Of a DNA stretch of 64,000 nucleotides, positions 1-33,218 are shown one piece after another. The notes under the pieces are model-generated. The model searched no databases. It worked only from the letters and a program-made list of their open reading frames with translations, and was not told the DNA's origin. The DNA is from Bugula neritina (Eukaryota > Bryozoa > Gymnolaemata > Cheilostomatida > Bugulidae), in assembly GCA_964035545.1 (NCBI GenBank), contig OZ037771.1:7110690-7174689 (forward strand). The letters are read 5' to 3'. Numbering within the stretch: the first letter of the stretch is position 1; every line of letters starts with the position of its first letter. The translations under genes and the position numbers were made by a program.

Positions 1-460
1 GTTTAGGTAGAAGTTGTACTGAGCTGTAAATGTTTGATGTAAGTTGGTTTGAGAAAGTTTGATTGTTGACAGCCACGCTACATTTTAGGTCATGAGATTC
101 ACTTTTATATTTATCAACTGAAAACCTCCAACGGATACACGTAGAGTTTATATACTTCAACACAGTGTCACTGCAGTTGAAACTTCCTGCCACCTGTTGG
201 CATGTTTCAACTCTGTCATTACTTTCAAGTGTCACTTGCATGTCAATGCTTCTAAGTGACTGTGAATTGCTGAAAAAGACAACTTGACACTCGAACCATG
301 ATGCCCATTTATCACTTACATTTTGCAAAGTAGTCTTAAGTGGCTCTATGCTTATTAGAAAGCTGTTGTACTGACCAACATTTTTGTTTATATGCTGCAG
401 AGTTAAATCACTTTGAGTTGAGCTTGTCAAAGTCACAATCAGTATGAAAACGGACCACAT
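1..460 (-). CDS. Partial gene for a secreted or surface protein (N-terminal exon)
   Basis: An uninterrupted minus-strand frame starts at ATG 460-458 and stays open to the window edge (153 codons, 3' end missing). The first ~17 residues (MWSVFILIVTLTSSTQS) form a clear signal peptide. The remainder has several N-glycosylation sequons (NVS, NCS, NST, NQT) and paired cysteines. A late LKCSVAVNN stretch loosely recalls an Ig-fold F strand, but I cannot assign a family. It is divergent from the gene at 747, with 286 bp between the two start codons. The N-terminus and extracellular location are well supported. The function is unknown. Confidence 0.6.
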   Translation of the reverse strand, partial: MWSVFILIVTLTSSTQSDLTLQHINKNVGQYNSFLISIEPLKTTLQNVSDKWASWFECQVVFFSNSQSLRSIDMQVTLESNDRVETCQQVAGSFNCSDTVLKYINSTCIRWRFSVDKYKSESHDLKCSVAVNNQTFSNQLTSNIYSSVQLLPK

Positions 461-746
461 ACTGAGAGCATCAATTTAGAAATTCATGTTTTAAGAATGC
501 TACTAATTACACAACAATTCAAATGCTTTTCTTATTAATAAATAAAACTCAAACAAAATTTAAATTTTATGACTTCAGATTGTTTAGTTTTAAAAAATTT
601 TGTATGCTCTTATTGTTGAAATATAAAATATTTTTAACAGATGGTTTGTTATTACAAATTGTTTTTCTGTCAAATAAAACATTGCAGTACTTGTATGCAG
701 TTATGATTATCTAAAAGTTCCATGGCCAACCTAGGCTGACAAAAAC
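461..746. promoter_or_regulatory. Short divergent intergenic region, probable shared promoter
   Basis: This 286-bp AT-rich stretch separates the start codons of two oppositely oriented genes for signal-peptide proteins. Both promoters and 5' UTRs must lie here unless there are unseen upstream exons. A short chance ORF at 523-714 lies inside it. I see no convincing named element. The call rests on geometry alone. Confidence 0.4.
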
Positions 747-2661
747 ATGGCAACTTTTAAACAATGGGTACTGTTAGGAACAACGTTGATATTGAGCTAC
801 CAGGCTCATGTGGTAGAAAGTAGCATGTACGTCGATTATGGTGAGTACATAAGATATCATTATTTGAAGTTGCTTTATATTTATTATTATAGAACTTTAT
901 CTCTTGCATGTGCTTAGAATGTAGCTGCATGTTTGGTTATTCATTAAGCTAAATGTTCCAATGAAATACTTTAAATAACTGTTTATTTAAGCTTTGAAAA
1001 CAATTTGAATTTTGGAAACAATAGAAAAAGTACTAATGTACATGTTCATTTTTATAATCTAAACAGTCACAATCGAATTTATTTACTTTACAGTTACATG
1101 CTCTACTGACGAAGATTGCAGAAATGAGAAGAACACAGAATGCATTGACTCTATATGTGACTGTGTGGAGGGAGCAATAAAGCTGAGTGACAACCAGTGT
1201 CTAGGTGACTTATACTATGTTGTGTGCATACTGCTGTAAAAGCCATGTTCTCACTAAAAGCAATCAGATAGTTTTTAGCTAAATTTTTGTAGCAATTCCT
1301 CAAATACTGAATAACAAACACCAAATAAATTAAAAGCTAGAATCATATGGTGTAGAAAATATTAGATGCGTATATTGTTTCACTTTTGTACTATATTACT
1401 ATATAAACTTTTGTACTTTGTTTTAGGTTGACAAAACATGTGTTTTTAAGAAACATTGCAACATATATAAATAAAGAATTCTTATAATCACCACAGCTAT
1501 AAATGAGAAATATTTTTTGTTATTACAATAAATTAGTTTGAGGTGTTTGAAAATGTTACCCAATCTCGTTAAATATTGTAAAGCATATGCAAACATGCAT
1601 CAATAATATACAATTGATTTTAACATCTAGTTTAAGAAATAATATTTAGTTCTGTTGCTAATTCTTTGTGTTAATTAGGTAGTGCATTATTTGCTAAGCT
1701 ACATTAAAATTATATCCTAATTAACTCATATAGCTAATTTTATTACCCAGAAGGGGAAGATATGCCTACAGCTAGAAAGGTGGGTAAAGCAGAGTCTGCG
1801 GAGAAAGTTAAAGTTGGAAAAGGAGAACTTCCTAGTGATGCGATACCTGACTGGGCCCTGTACGCCTCCATCTTCTTTGGATTTATTGGAATGATTTTAA
1901 TTGGTATAGCTATAGCAAAAAGGTATGTACAAAAAGGACACATATGTGGCCAAGTGGCATTTGGGGTAAAAACTTCAATTATGATTACCAAAACAATTTT
2001 TTTGTTCTAAATGATGTTAATAATAAAAATGTACACTATAGAACAAAAGTTTGTAGTTAGTGGAATTGATCACATTTTTTTATAGATTTTTTGATTGCTT
2101 AATTTGAAAAAGAAGCATAAAATATGTTTTTCATGTTAATTTCATAAATTTTGCTTCCTGTATAGCTAAACAATACTTTGTATTTTTTATTATTTTTCAA
2201 TCTTGAACTTTAAGAATATTAATAATTTTATTTTTACAAAAAGTTAACTAAGCATACTAAGCAGTATGACTTATTGTATAGGCATGCAGTGATCAATTTC
2301 AATAAAAATTCTCAATTGCTCAAATGAAATACATTATATCTAGTCTAATAAAAATACACAAGTATGATGCATGGTTATTGAGAGCTCATTAAACTTGCCT
2401 GTATAATTGATGACGCTCATCAATCGAAGTAAATATTGGCTGATTTTATACAAAAACTTTAGATCTGATAGGCAAAAAGAAAATGCCAAAAAGAGAGACA
2501 ACTCCGGTGCACTTCCCTTAAACAATAGCAAAGACATAGAAGCGCCTAAAGAAGCTAGCAAGACTTTTCTGACTGTACCGAAGATCAAAGAAATTCAACC
2601 AAAGTTATCTGCTGTTTCAACTCAACCCGCTGCTCTCAACGTGTTAAACACAGCAACATAG
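747..2661 (+). CDS. Small type I membrane protein with an EB/EGF-like cysteine module
   Basis: Four exons: 747-840, 1094-1204, 1751-1922 and 2463-2661. They total 576 nt (191 aa plus stop), with GT-AG junctions and phases 1, 1, 2. An ATG at 722 is rejected because it hits a stop after five codons. Exon 1 encodes a signal peptide. Exon 2 encodes six cysteines spaced C-x5-C-x7-C-x4-C-x-C-x11-C, as in EB or EGF-like modules. Exon 3 holds a charged stalk and a TM helix (about residues 101-123, core GFIGMILIGIAIA). Exon 4 encodes a 66-residue basic tail with no recognised domain. The TM exon enters in phase 1 and leaves in phase 2, like those of the CCP receptor genes, which hints at a shared TM/tail module. 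The specific function is unknown. Confidence 0.8.
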
Positions 2662-3055
2662 ATTATGTTTTTATGTATCTGTTTGACCAATGTTGTCATG
2701 TGTTGTAATAATTATATGCCAATGATTTACACAATGAACCAAATGCAAGATATGATTTTGTTGAAAGTATTACAATTTTTAAGTTCAACTAAATTTTGAC
2801 AGAATTACATGTTTCAATTATAATAATACCAAATCTTCTGATGACATATGATATAAAGTCCAGCATTTTTTCAAAAAATTATTTATTTGATCAACAAATT
2901 AACATGACAATCACAACTCAGCATGAATGCTAGCTATTTGCTCACTTAAACTTTTTTGCAGGTAATTTTATCAGAATTTAAAATTGATAGACTCAAGCAT
3001 AATTTGAACAATTAATTCATGAAGACATAAAATATTCAAAAGCCTTGACAAATTT
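2662..3055. other. 3' flank of the small membrane-protein gene, no gene seen
   Basis: AT-rich sequence between the stop codon at 2661 and the first 103-bp repeat. It probably carries the 3' UTR. No coding exon or structured repeat is apparent. Confidence 0.4.
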
Positions 3056-3158
3056 ATAAGACAATGCAGCATTTCAATTGATTACCTATACTCATTTTTA
3101 ATAAAATTATGATATAAACAAAGCAGTTGTTTATGTAAAATAAGATTCAAATATATAT
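3056..3158. repeat. Left copy of a 103-bp direct repeat flanking the gag-protease insert
   Basis: This stretch recurs at 5018-5120 in the same orientation with one visible difference (a T here, a C there, in the CATTTTTAA/CATTCTTAA segment). The two copies bracket 1859 bp carrying the gag-protease ORF and the LTR-like block. The copy is AT-rich and lacks TG...CA ends, so it does not look like an LTR. Near identity implies a recent duplication. Confidence 0.8.
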
Positions 3159-3562
3159 TGTAAGATGATCTGATGTTGACAAGCTACAAGCTAGCAAGTA
3201 CTAAAGCTACTGACAAGTGATAGCCGAAGGAAAGCCAACAAGGAACACTCTGGAGCTAGAGCTTAGCCTGGTAGGTTAACACAGAAGCAGACAACATTAT
3301 TGGCAATGTTGATGTCATGTCAGTACTGAGGTCAAACCTCACATTTATCATATTATCTGAAAGTGAGATGTCGAGGGTCTGCATATAGACTACACTCGGC
3401 TCACACCCCGTGAAGCAACAGCGAGGGTCACAACTGACTTCTCTCGCCGGCTTACAGAGTCTTCCATGAGTTAAACTCACAGGAGCACACAACATTAGTG
3501 GTAACTGCTTCTGCCTGTCATTCCTTAGTATTCCACTGCAATAATGTGTTTATATCATTACA
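3159..3562 (-). mobile_element. Probable 3' LTR of the gag-protease element
   Basis: On the minus strand, downstream of the gag-protease stop, a 404-bp block begins TGTAATGATA and ends ATCATCTTACA, giving TGTAA...TTACA ends. It is less AT-rich than the surroundings, and its end abuts the 103-bp repeat exactly. LTR termini of the TG...CA type are standard. No matching 5' LTR lies upstream of the ORF, and no strong polypurine tract precedes the block, so the boundary at 3562 is tentative. The 79-codon frame inside it (3256-3495) is probably incidental. Confidence 0.45.
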
Positions 3563-3614
3563 GTGAACATCAACACACTTTTCCATATCTACAACACACA
3601 TGTATCATTTTATA

Positions 3615-5057
3615 TCAACATTGTAGATCCAGCAATTTTAACCTAGTAATATCAGCTATACCAAGCAAATTGTCAGTAGAGTTTGCCAATACATAAATCT
3701 TGGTATCCACAAATCTGTTGAAGTAGCCAATGCAAACCTTAGCTCTGCCTAGCACATTCACCAAAGACTTATCAACACCTGTAATATGCTTATCTGGTTC
3801 CTTTAATTTAATGTTCAACTTTTCTGCAGTCGCCTCAGTAAGTGTAGAAACTTCAGACCCAGTATCTAGCAAGAATTCTACACGCCTACCACTAACTAGT
3901 AAAGTCCTTGTTATTTTAGGACTGACATTGTGATTATAAGTCCCATCACTCTTTTTAGAAAACTTCACTGATTTTAGGGAGTCCATAACTCTGATCCTGT
4001 TTTCTCTCTGTTCCACATATCTCTTTTTGTGATGGTATCTTTTGTTATCAGAACAATCTTGAGGAATGTGGCCGAATTCCTTGCACATGTAGCAACGGGT
4101 TTTAGGACAGTTTCTCACATAATGTCCTGTACGGTCACATCTAAAGCATCTGCCATGACTTTTGTAACCATTTTGCAATTTATAACTACAATGTTGATAT
4201 GAATGACATGCCTCTTTTTTCTTTGAAAAAGAGTTGTCTCTATTGATAGAAATGGTCTTATCATAATTAGATCTATGTAGAACTTTATCTCTTTTCTTAC
4301 AATGTTCTGAGCTACCATTAGCTCGGTAAGAATATGTGAGTCTACCAATTGACTGTTCATCTATGCATTCATTGTTTATTGCATTTAAAGCATCCTCGGA
4401 AAGTTTACTTAAATGTGCAGCACGACTTTTCCTTTTCAGCTGTTCCCAGCTTAGATTAGCATGCTGCAACAAATGTCTACGTAATCCTGCATTTCTTAGA
4501 CCATTAACTGCTAGCGCAACTGCAAATCCCATTCTAACATCATCATTATTGCCAAAGTTTATTGCTCTACTTAGCTTCTCAACTCTTAGCAAATAATCAA
4601 TTTCGTTTTCTCCACAAGCTTGGGTCACAGTGACAAACTTTATGGTTTTCACATAAAATGTATCATCTCTATCATAGTGAGATTGCAGTAAGTCTAAGGC
4701 TAACTCATATCCATCATCAGAGTTATTATTTAAATCAAAACCTAATGACTGTAAAGTATCAAGACCTTCTGGCCCTACAGCTCCTAACAGAGCTAAAAGC
4801 TTTCTCCTACCTCTAAATTTGCTAACCTGTTCATCCCCTACTACTTCAAACCCTGCATTAAGGGAAGTAACTTCTATACTCAATTTAAATTGAATGAGCC
4901 ATGAGTTCCAAGATTTGGTTATGTTGCTTTCATCCAACTTTAATTTAGGAAAAGCATTAAGGTCTAATTTGATGTCTTCATGAGCCATACTACACTTAAG
5001 CAGTTTTAATAGAGTAAATAAGACAATGCAGCATTTCAATTGATTACCTATACTCAT
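3615..5057 (-). CDS. LTR-retrotransposon Gag-protease polyprotein, pol missing
   Basis: A 480-codon open frame with no introns. The N-terminal ~280 residues look like a retrotransposon capsid region. Two CCHC zinc knuckles of the C-x2-C-x4-H-x4-C form lie near residues 305-318 (CFRCDRTGHYVRNC) and 323-336 (CYMCKEFGHIPQDC). A retropepsin-type active site LLDTGS follows near residue 394, and the later LLGIADITRL fits the protease flap/C-terminal region. The frame stops just after the protease. No reverse transcriptase, RNase H or integrase is seen before the LTR-like block. The natural start may be the second methionine (MAHEDIK, codon at 4988), because the first 23 codons are partly encoded by the 103-bp flanking repeat. 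The arrangement suits a Ty3/gypsy-like element or a defective derivative. Confidence 0.8.
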   Translation of the reverse strand: MSIGNQLKCCIVLFTLLKLLKCSMAHEDIKLDLNAFPKLKLDESNITKSWNSWLIQFKLSIEVTSLNAGFEVVGDEQVSKFRGRRKLLALLGAVGPEGLDTLQSLGFDLNNNSDDGYELALDLLQSHYDRDDTFYVKTIKFVTVTQACGENEIDYLLRVEKLSRAINFGNNDDVRMGFAVALAVNGLRNAGLRRHLLQHANLSWEQLKRKSRAAHLSKLSEDALNAINNECIDEQSIGRLTYSYRANGSSEHCKKRDKVLHRSNYDKTISINRDNSFSKKKEACHSYQHCSYKLQNGYKSHGRCFRCDRTGHYVRNCPKTRCYMCKEFGHIPQDCSDNKRYHHKKRYVEQRENRIRVMDSLKSVKFSKKSDGTYNHNVSPKITRTLLVSGRRVEFLLDTGSEVSTLTEATAEKLNIKLKEPDKHITGVDKSLVNVLGRAKVCIGYFNRFVDTKIYVLANSTDNLLGIADITRLKLLDLQC

Positions 5058-5120
5058 TCTTAATAAAATTATGATATAAACAAAGCAGTTGTTTATGTAA
5101 AATAAGATTCAAATATATAT
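5018..5120. repeat. Right copy of the 103-bp direct repeat
   Basis: Same orientation and length as 3056-3158, with one visible mismatch. It supplies the first in-frame ATG (5057) of the gag-protease frame and lies about 30 nt upstream of the MAHEDIK start. Confidence 0.8.
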
Positions 5121-5725
5121 AACCGATTTAGGCTGTTGATAATACTAATGCAAGTTGTCTTTATGTAGTGTCAGCGAGATGTATAAAATATTCTGCATAT
5201 TTTATTTAACCTTGAGCCTTAAAATTTTGTTGGATGACTAAAATATATTCATTTTTTTGACAAAAACCTGTTAACAAAATTTATGGTGATATAACACTAT
5301 CTGGTTTATCAAAATACTTAACATTTATTCACAAACTGGTTTACAGTATATCAGTGTGTTTGCGCTAACTTCTAAAATCAACTGACATGAGATTGCTGCT
5401 TGTGCAATTTTTCACTTATTGTAAAACTCTGTATTTGATGCTGTACTATATGACATCTTGCTGATAATTTTTAACACTCTCAATTTTGGTATTGAAGTTG
5501 AACTATTTTACAAGAAATATTACTAATATGCTAATATTTATAGGTCTACTATATTTTTCTAAGTATTGAAATAGTTTAATAAAGTTTATTAATTTGCAAA
5601 AAAGTGCTACAAAGTGAAGCTAGACGTTTGTTTGTCAGAAGTTCTTATGTTATATTGTATAAAATATCTCATCTCAAATCTGAAATGTTTGCTTAAAAAA
5701 AACAACATAATAATCTATTTCTGTA
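5121..5725. other. 3' flank of gene A
   Basis: AT-rich sequence downstream of the gene A stop codon on the minus strand. A minus-strand AATAAA at 5590-5585 is a plausible polyadenylation signal for gene A. No exon is seen. Confidence 0.4.
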
Positions 5726-18739
<13,014 letters not shown>

Positions 18740-19529
18740 ATTATGAGTTATAAAAAGTAGTTTAAAACAACTAGTAGATAGCTATCAGATAAGTGTACAA
18801 CAATTAAACACAGAACGCAAGTAGTTATGTTTAAATAAAAAAATTTCAAAATCAGTGTTGGGTTACATTTAACAACAAAATTTCGCAAATTTTGAATATA
18901 GCTACACTTAGTGCTTTGTCGCTCTCTAAAGTAAATTGTGTCAACTATATGATAATGAGACAAATACATATAACTATGTAAATTTTAGGTTTTTTTTGAT
19001 TTGACATTTTGATAATAAAATATATTTATATATGATTTGAAAAACAACTTTAACAAAAAGAAAGTACTTTGGCAAAAATTATATTAATTGTATTTCTAAT
19101 TAGAAATATAGCTATTGATCTCATCAGATTCACTTAAATCCAAATTATGCAAAATTATGATATTCGCATCTTCAAAGCGTTTATTATCAATGAGGAGTAT
19201 TTATTCTATTATATTATTATTGGCAGTTGAACTAATTTTTAGTAAAATTAAACTTGATTCTATTAATTTATTGAATATAATAAATTAATATTTGTATCCC
19301 AAGTAGTTTATGGAATTTAGCCGAGCTTGAAAAAAATATGAATATAATATAAAAAAATATTACATTCGAATTGCTATTGTGCATATTTCAACAACAAAAA
19401 TAATTATAACATTACTGGCTCACTAAGGAAAATGCTAAATAATTGTTGCACTTAATTTAAAACAATGCTTGCAAAAAATGCTTAGATGTGCAAAAACTCC
19501 TTTAGTTTTAAAATTGTTAGGTAGTACAA
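18740..19529. promoter_or_regulatory. Bidirectional intergenic region between genes A and B
   Basis: 790 bp separate the start codons of divergently transcribed genes A and B. Both first exons encode signal peptides and end in phase 1. The sequence is very AT-rich and contains no coding exon, so both promoters and 5' UTRs should be here unless an untranslated first exon lies further off. A shared or co-regulated promoter is an inference from geometry. Confidence 0.45.
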
Positions 19530-30264
<10,735 letters not shown>

Positions 30265-32366
30265 AAAGGTAAAACAAAATGTTATTTTCTTTTATCTATA
30301 AGCTCAACATTTAGAGTGTAGATAACAAATACTTTTATGTCTGGTTCTAGAAGATGGTTATAATACTATTGTAAAAAACCTCTCTATCAATTTATTCATT
30401 TTTAGTGTCTACGGCTTGAAAAATAATAAGTGAAAGCAGTAAAACTTATTTGAAAACCACGGTGTTAGTACATATACCACACTCTCAAATTCCATAACCA
30501 TATAGAAAAGTATGAGTCATGGTCTAATATTGACACGCCTTTAGCTACTGTAACTCAAACAAACACTATAAAAGTATATTTTTTATCCAAAGAAAAACAT
30601 ATCTACCAGGTCTCTTTTATTCTGTAAAAATTTGGCTACCAACTAATTTTGAAAAAAAGCAAAATAATGAGACTCAAATACAATTCTAACTATTAATAAG
30701 AAAGGCAAAAGAAAGAGTCTCTAAAATTTACTTTTGTTACTTGTACATAAATTTATAGTAAGCAATAAAAAACTTTACCTTGACCTACATTTATTGCATC
30801 ACTAACTACTATATTTGGTGCATATAAATAATATAATAAGCTTGGCCAGATGTTTTTAAAACAGGCCTAAACTTATGTTATAGTTTGTATTCCCATATTA
30901 GTAACAATTTGCAAATATTTTAGTTTCTGATGAAGAATGAGAACACTCCACACGCATATAGCCAGCTGCTATCAATACAAAAGGAAATTGAATGAAGTCT
31001 TTTTAAATACATGGGCCTTAAGATGAAAGTTAGAAACAGATACTCAAAATTTAAAAGCAGATTTGAAAGTTAACTTTTTTCGCTTGAAGTTCTGTTATTA
31101 TTCTGCAGTCATATTAGCATTATTTTTAATGAAAACCGAAGGTTATTGACCCTAGCAACTATGACAATGCCAATTGGTAAAAGACCATGATACTTTTGAA
31201 CTAAAAGCTGCTATAGCTTGATGATTTTGTTTAATTAAGATTTTGTCAACTGTTGAGTTTATTCAATATGTAGATGAAATTTCAAACTGCTTAGATTTAT
31301 AACTGCAAACAGTTTATTTTATTAAATTATTGCTCCTAAAACTGATTGATCTGCTTATAAATGTTGTATGTGTCAGTAAAAATTTTCAAAGAGACTTTAG
31401 CATTATTATTTAATTATGTTGAAATAAAAATGTGCAGAAGATTTTTGAAAACTCATAACTTATTTTTTGATCGTTGGGTGCTATACAGAAAAAGAATCAC
31501 ACTGAAAGACTCAAAGATTTGCTTTAAATTATACCTGTTAAAATAGAAGTCATCAAGCTTGATGATTTTAAGGTTATTCCAAAGTGATACAGTGTGCAAT
31601 TGGTTTTCAGAATCGATTACTTTGCATTATAATATGTATATTATATTATAAATACATTATGCTTTATATTAAACAGATTTCGAAAGAGCCATAATTGTTT
31701 AAAAAAACAGTCATGTGTAGCTGATGTTTACAGTTTAAATATACTAAATCAGGAAATAATCAAGTGAAGCTACAAAAGACTTTCTCTGCCAATTAACTTA
31801 GTGATTCCAAGAACTTAAGCCAATCAAATGTTATTTGCAGTATTTCTTATTCTGCACAACTTTAAGTTTATAACATCTAGATATACATATCATATATAGC
31901 TCAATATACATATATATTCCATGCATGTAGCTATGTACATAATATGACTAAAATAATGAACAACTTATATAATTTATTTATAAATAGCATAAATTATATT
32001 TGGCTAACAAATTATTACATGGGCAAGCTGTGATTTAAAAAAGTCTTGTAAGAAAGCTCAATGTTAATTGTTGCTCATAGATTTATTTCAACAACATAAA
32101 AAACTAAGTCTGTAAAACAATGATAATGTAAATTTACAATTCAATTAGTTTGTAATATTAGATTTCCGTAATAACTTTAAAGTTTTCGATCTTGAATCAG
32201 AACTTTTGTTATACAACTTTACTAGTAAATTTGTTGGTTTAGTTTTAGCACATAGTGATTAAAATATATGTAGATGAGACACTAAACGATTTAAGTTTGA
32301 AATATATTGTCATTTGTTTTATTGTTCTTATAACATATTATTATGAGTAAAAGAATAAAAAGGTGG
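30265..32366. other. Convergent intergenic region between genes B and C
   Basis: 2.1 kb between the stop codons of tail-to-tail genes B and C. It should hold both 3' UTRs. Candidate poly(A) signals are plus-strand AATAAA at 30764 (gene B) and minus-strand AATAAA at 32323-32318 (gene C, 44 nt past its stop). Short frames here look like chance. No other gene or repeat family is seen. Confidence 0.45.
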
Positions 32367-33218
32367 CTATTTAGTTTTTCTCATATTACTAACAGCTTCA
32401 GTATCATTAGTTGGTGATTTAAATGTTAAAACTTGGTAAAAGTTATCTTTTGAAGTAGGTTCAGCTGCGTTTGGGATCAGGTGGTCATCTTTCACTATAT
32501 CATGAACCGACATTACTACTTCTTCATTGATTCCTCTCAAATTCCGCATTGTTTTGCTAAAAGAATAAACATGATAACTTTCATTTCTTCCGTTTTTTTC
32601 TTAATTTGAATTGTAACTTGACATATATAATATATTAGATATTTTAATGAATAGGTACTTTTTATTTGACAACTGCTTTGTACCTGCTATAGTAAAACCA
32701 GGGATATTTAGACATTTTCATAAGTGGCAACGATATAACAAACTTATGGACTTATTATAGCTTAAACATTTTTTGAGTTTTGAATCAACTTCATCGAATT
32801 TTGAGTAAATTTTAGAACAATAAATTAAAATTAATTTTTTTGCATAGCAAAATATAGCAGGTCATTATTTTAACAGCTATCATAAAAAGCAGGCATCTAT
32901 AATAGCAAAAGTATGTTTTTAATTTAAATTAATTTACACTGACGACTCACAAAAATACATACTCAACACCTGCATTCAGATTAGTAAATAACAAGATATA
33001 AAGCAAAATTGGGACAAATTTTATACATTTCATTATTTTCTTCATCCTCTTCTAGTACTCCAAAATGTCTTCCACCAACATAAGAGAAGACGCCAGATCT
33101 TATTGATTGTGTGTAATAGTTTCCAGGCAAAAAGCTATATTGCATAACTGATCTGGTAAATTCCTGTGCAGCGAAAGCGACATCTTCAGTTTGATCATTC
33201 AACTTTGTCACTTTTGTT
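32367..33218 (-). other. Gene C cytoplasmic-tail exons
   Basis: Exons 33218-33027 and 32556-32367 encode the intracellular part. It contains two tyrosine motifs of the YxxΦ form (YSFL and YQVL), an acidic EEDEENNE run and several Ser/Thr. YxxΦ sequences commonly act as AP-2 endocytic or SH2-docking sites. Here that is only a motif match. The exon junction rests on phase agreement (AT|C) and a non-consensus donor. Confidence 0.6.

Noticed and set aside
3256-3495. 79-codon cysteine-rich frame downstream of gag-protease
   Set aside because: It lies wholly inside the LTR-like block and has no recognisable protein features.
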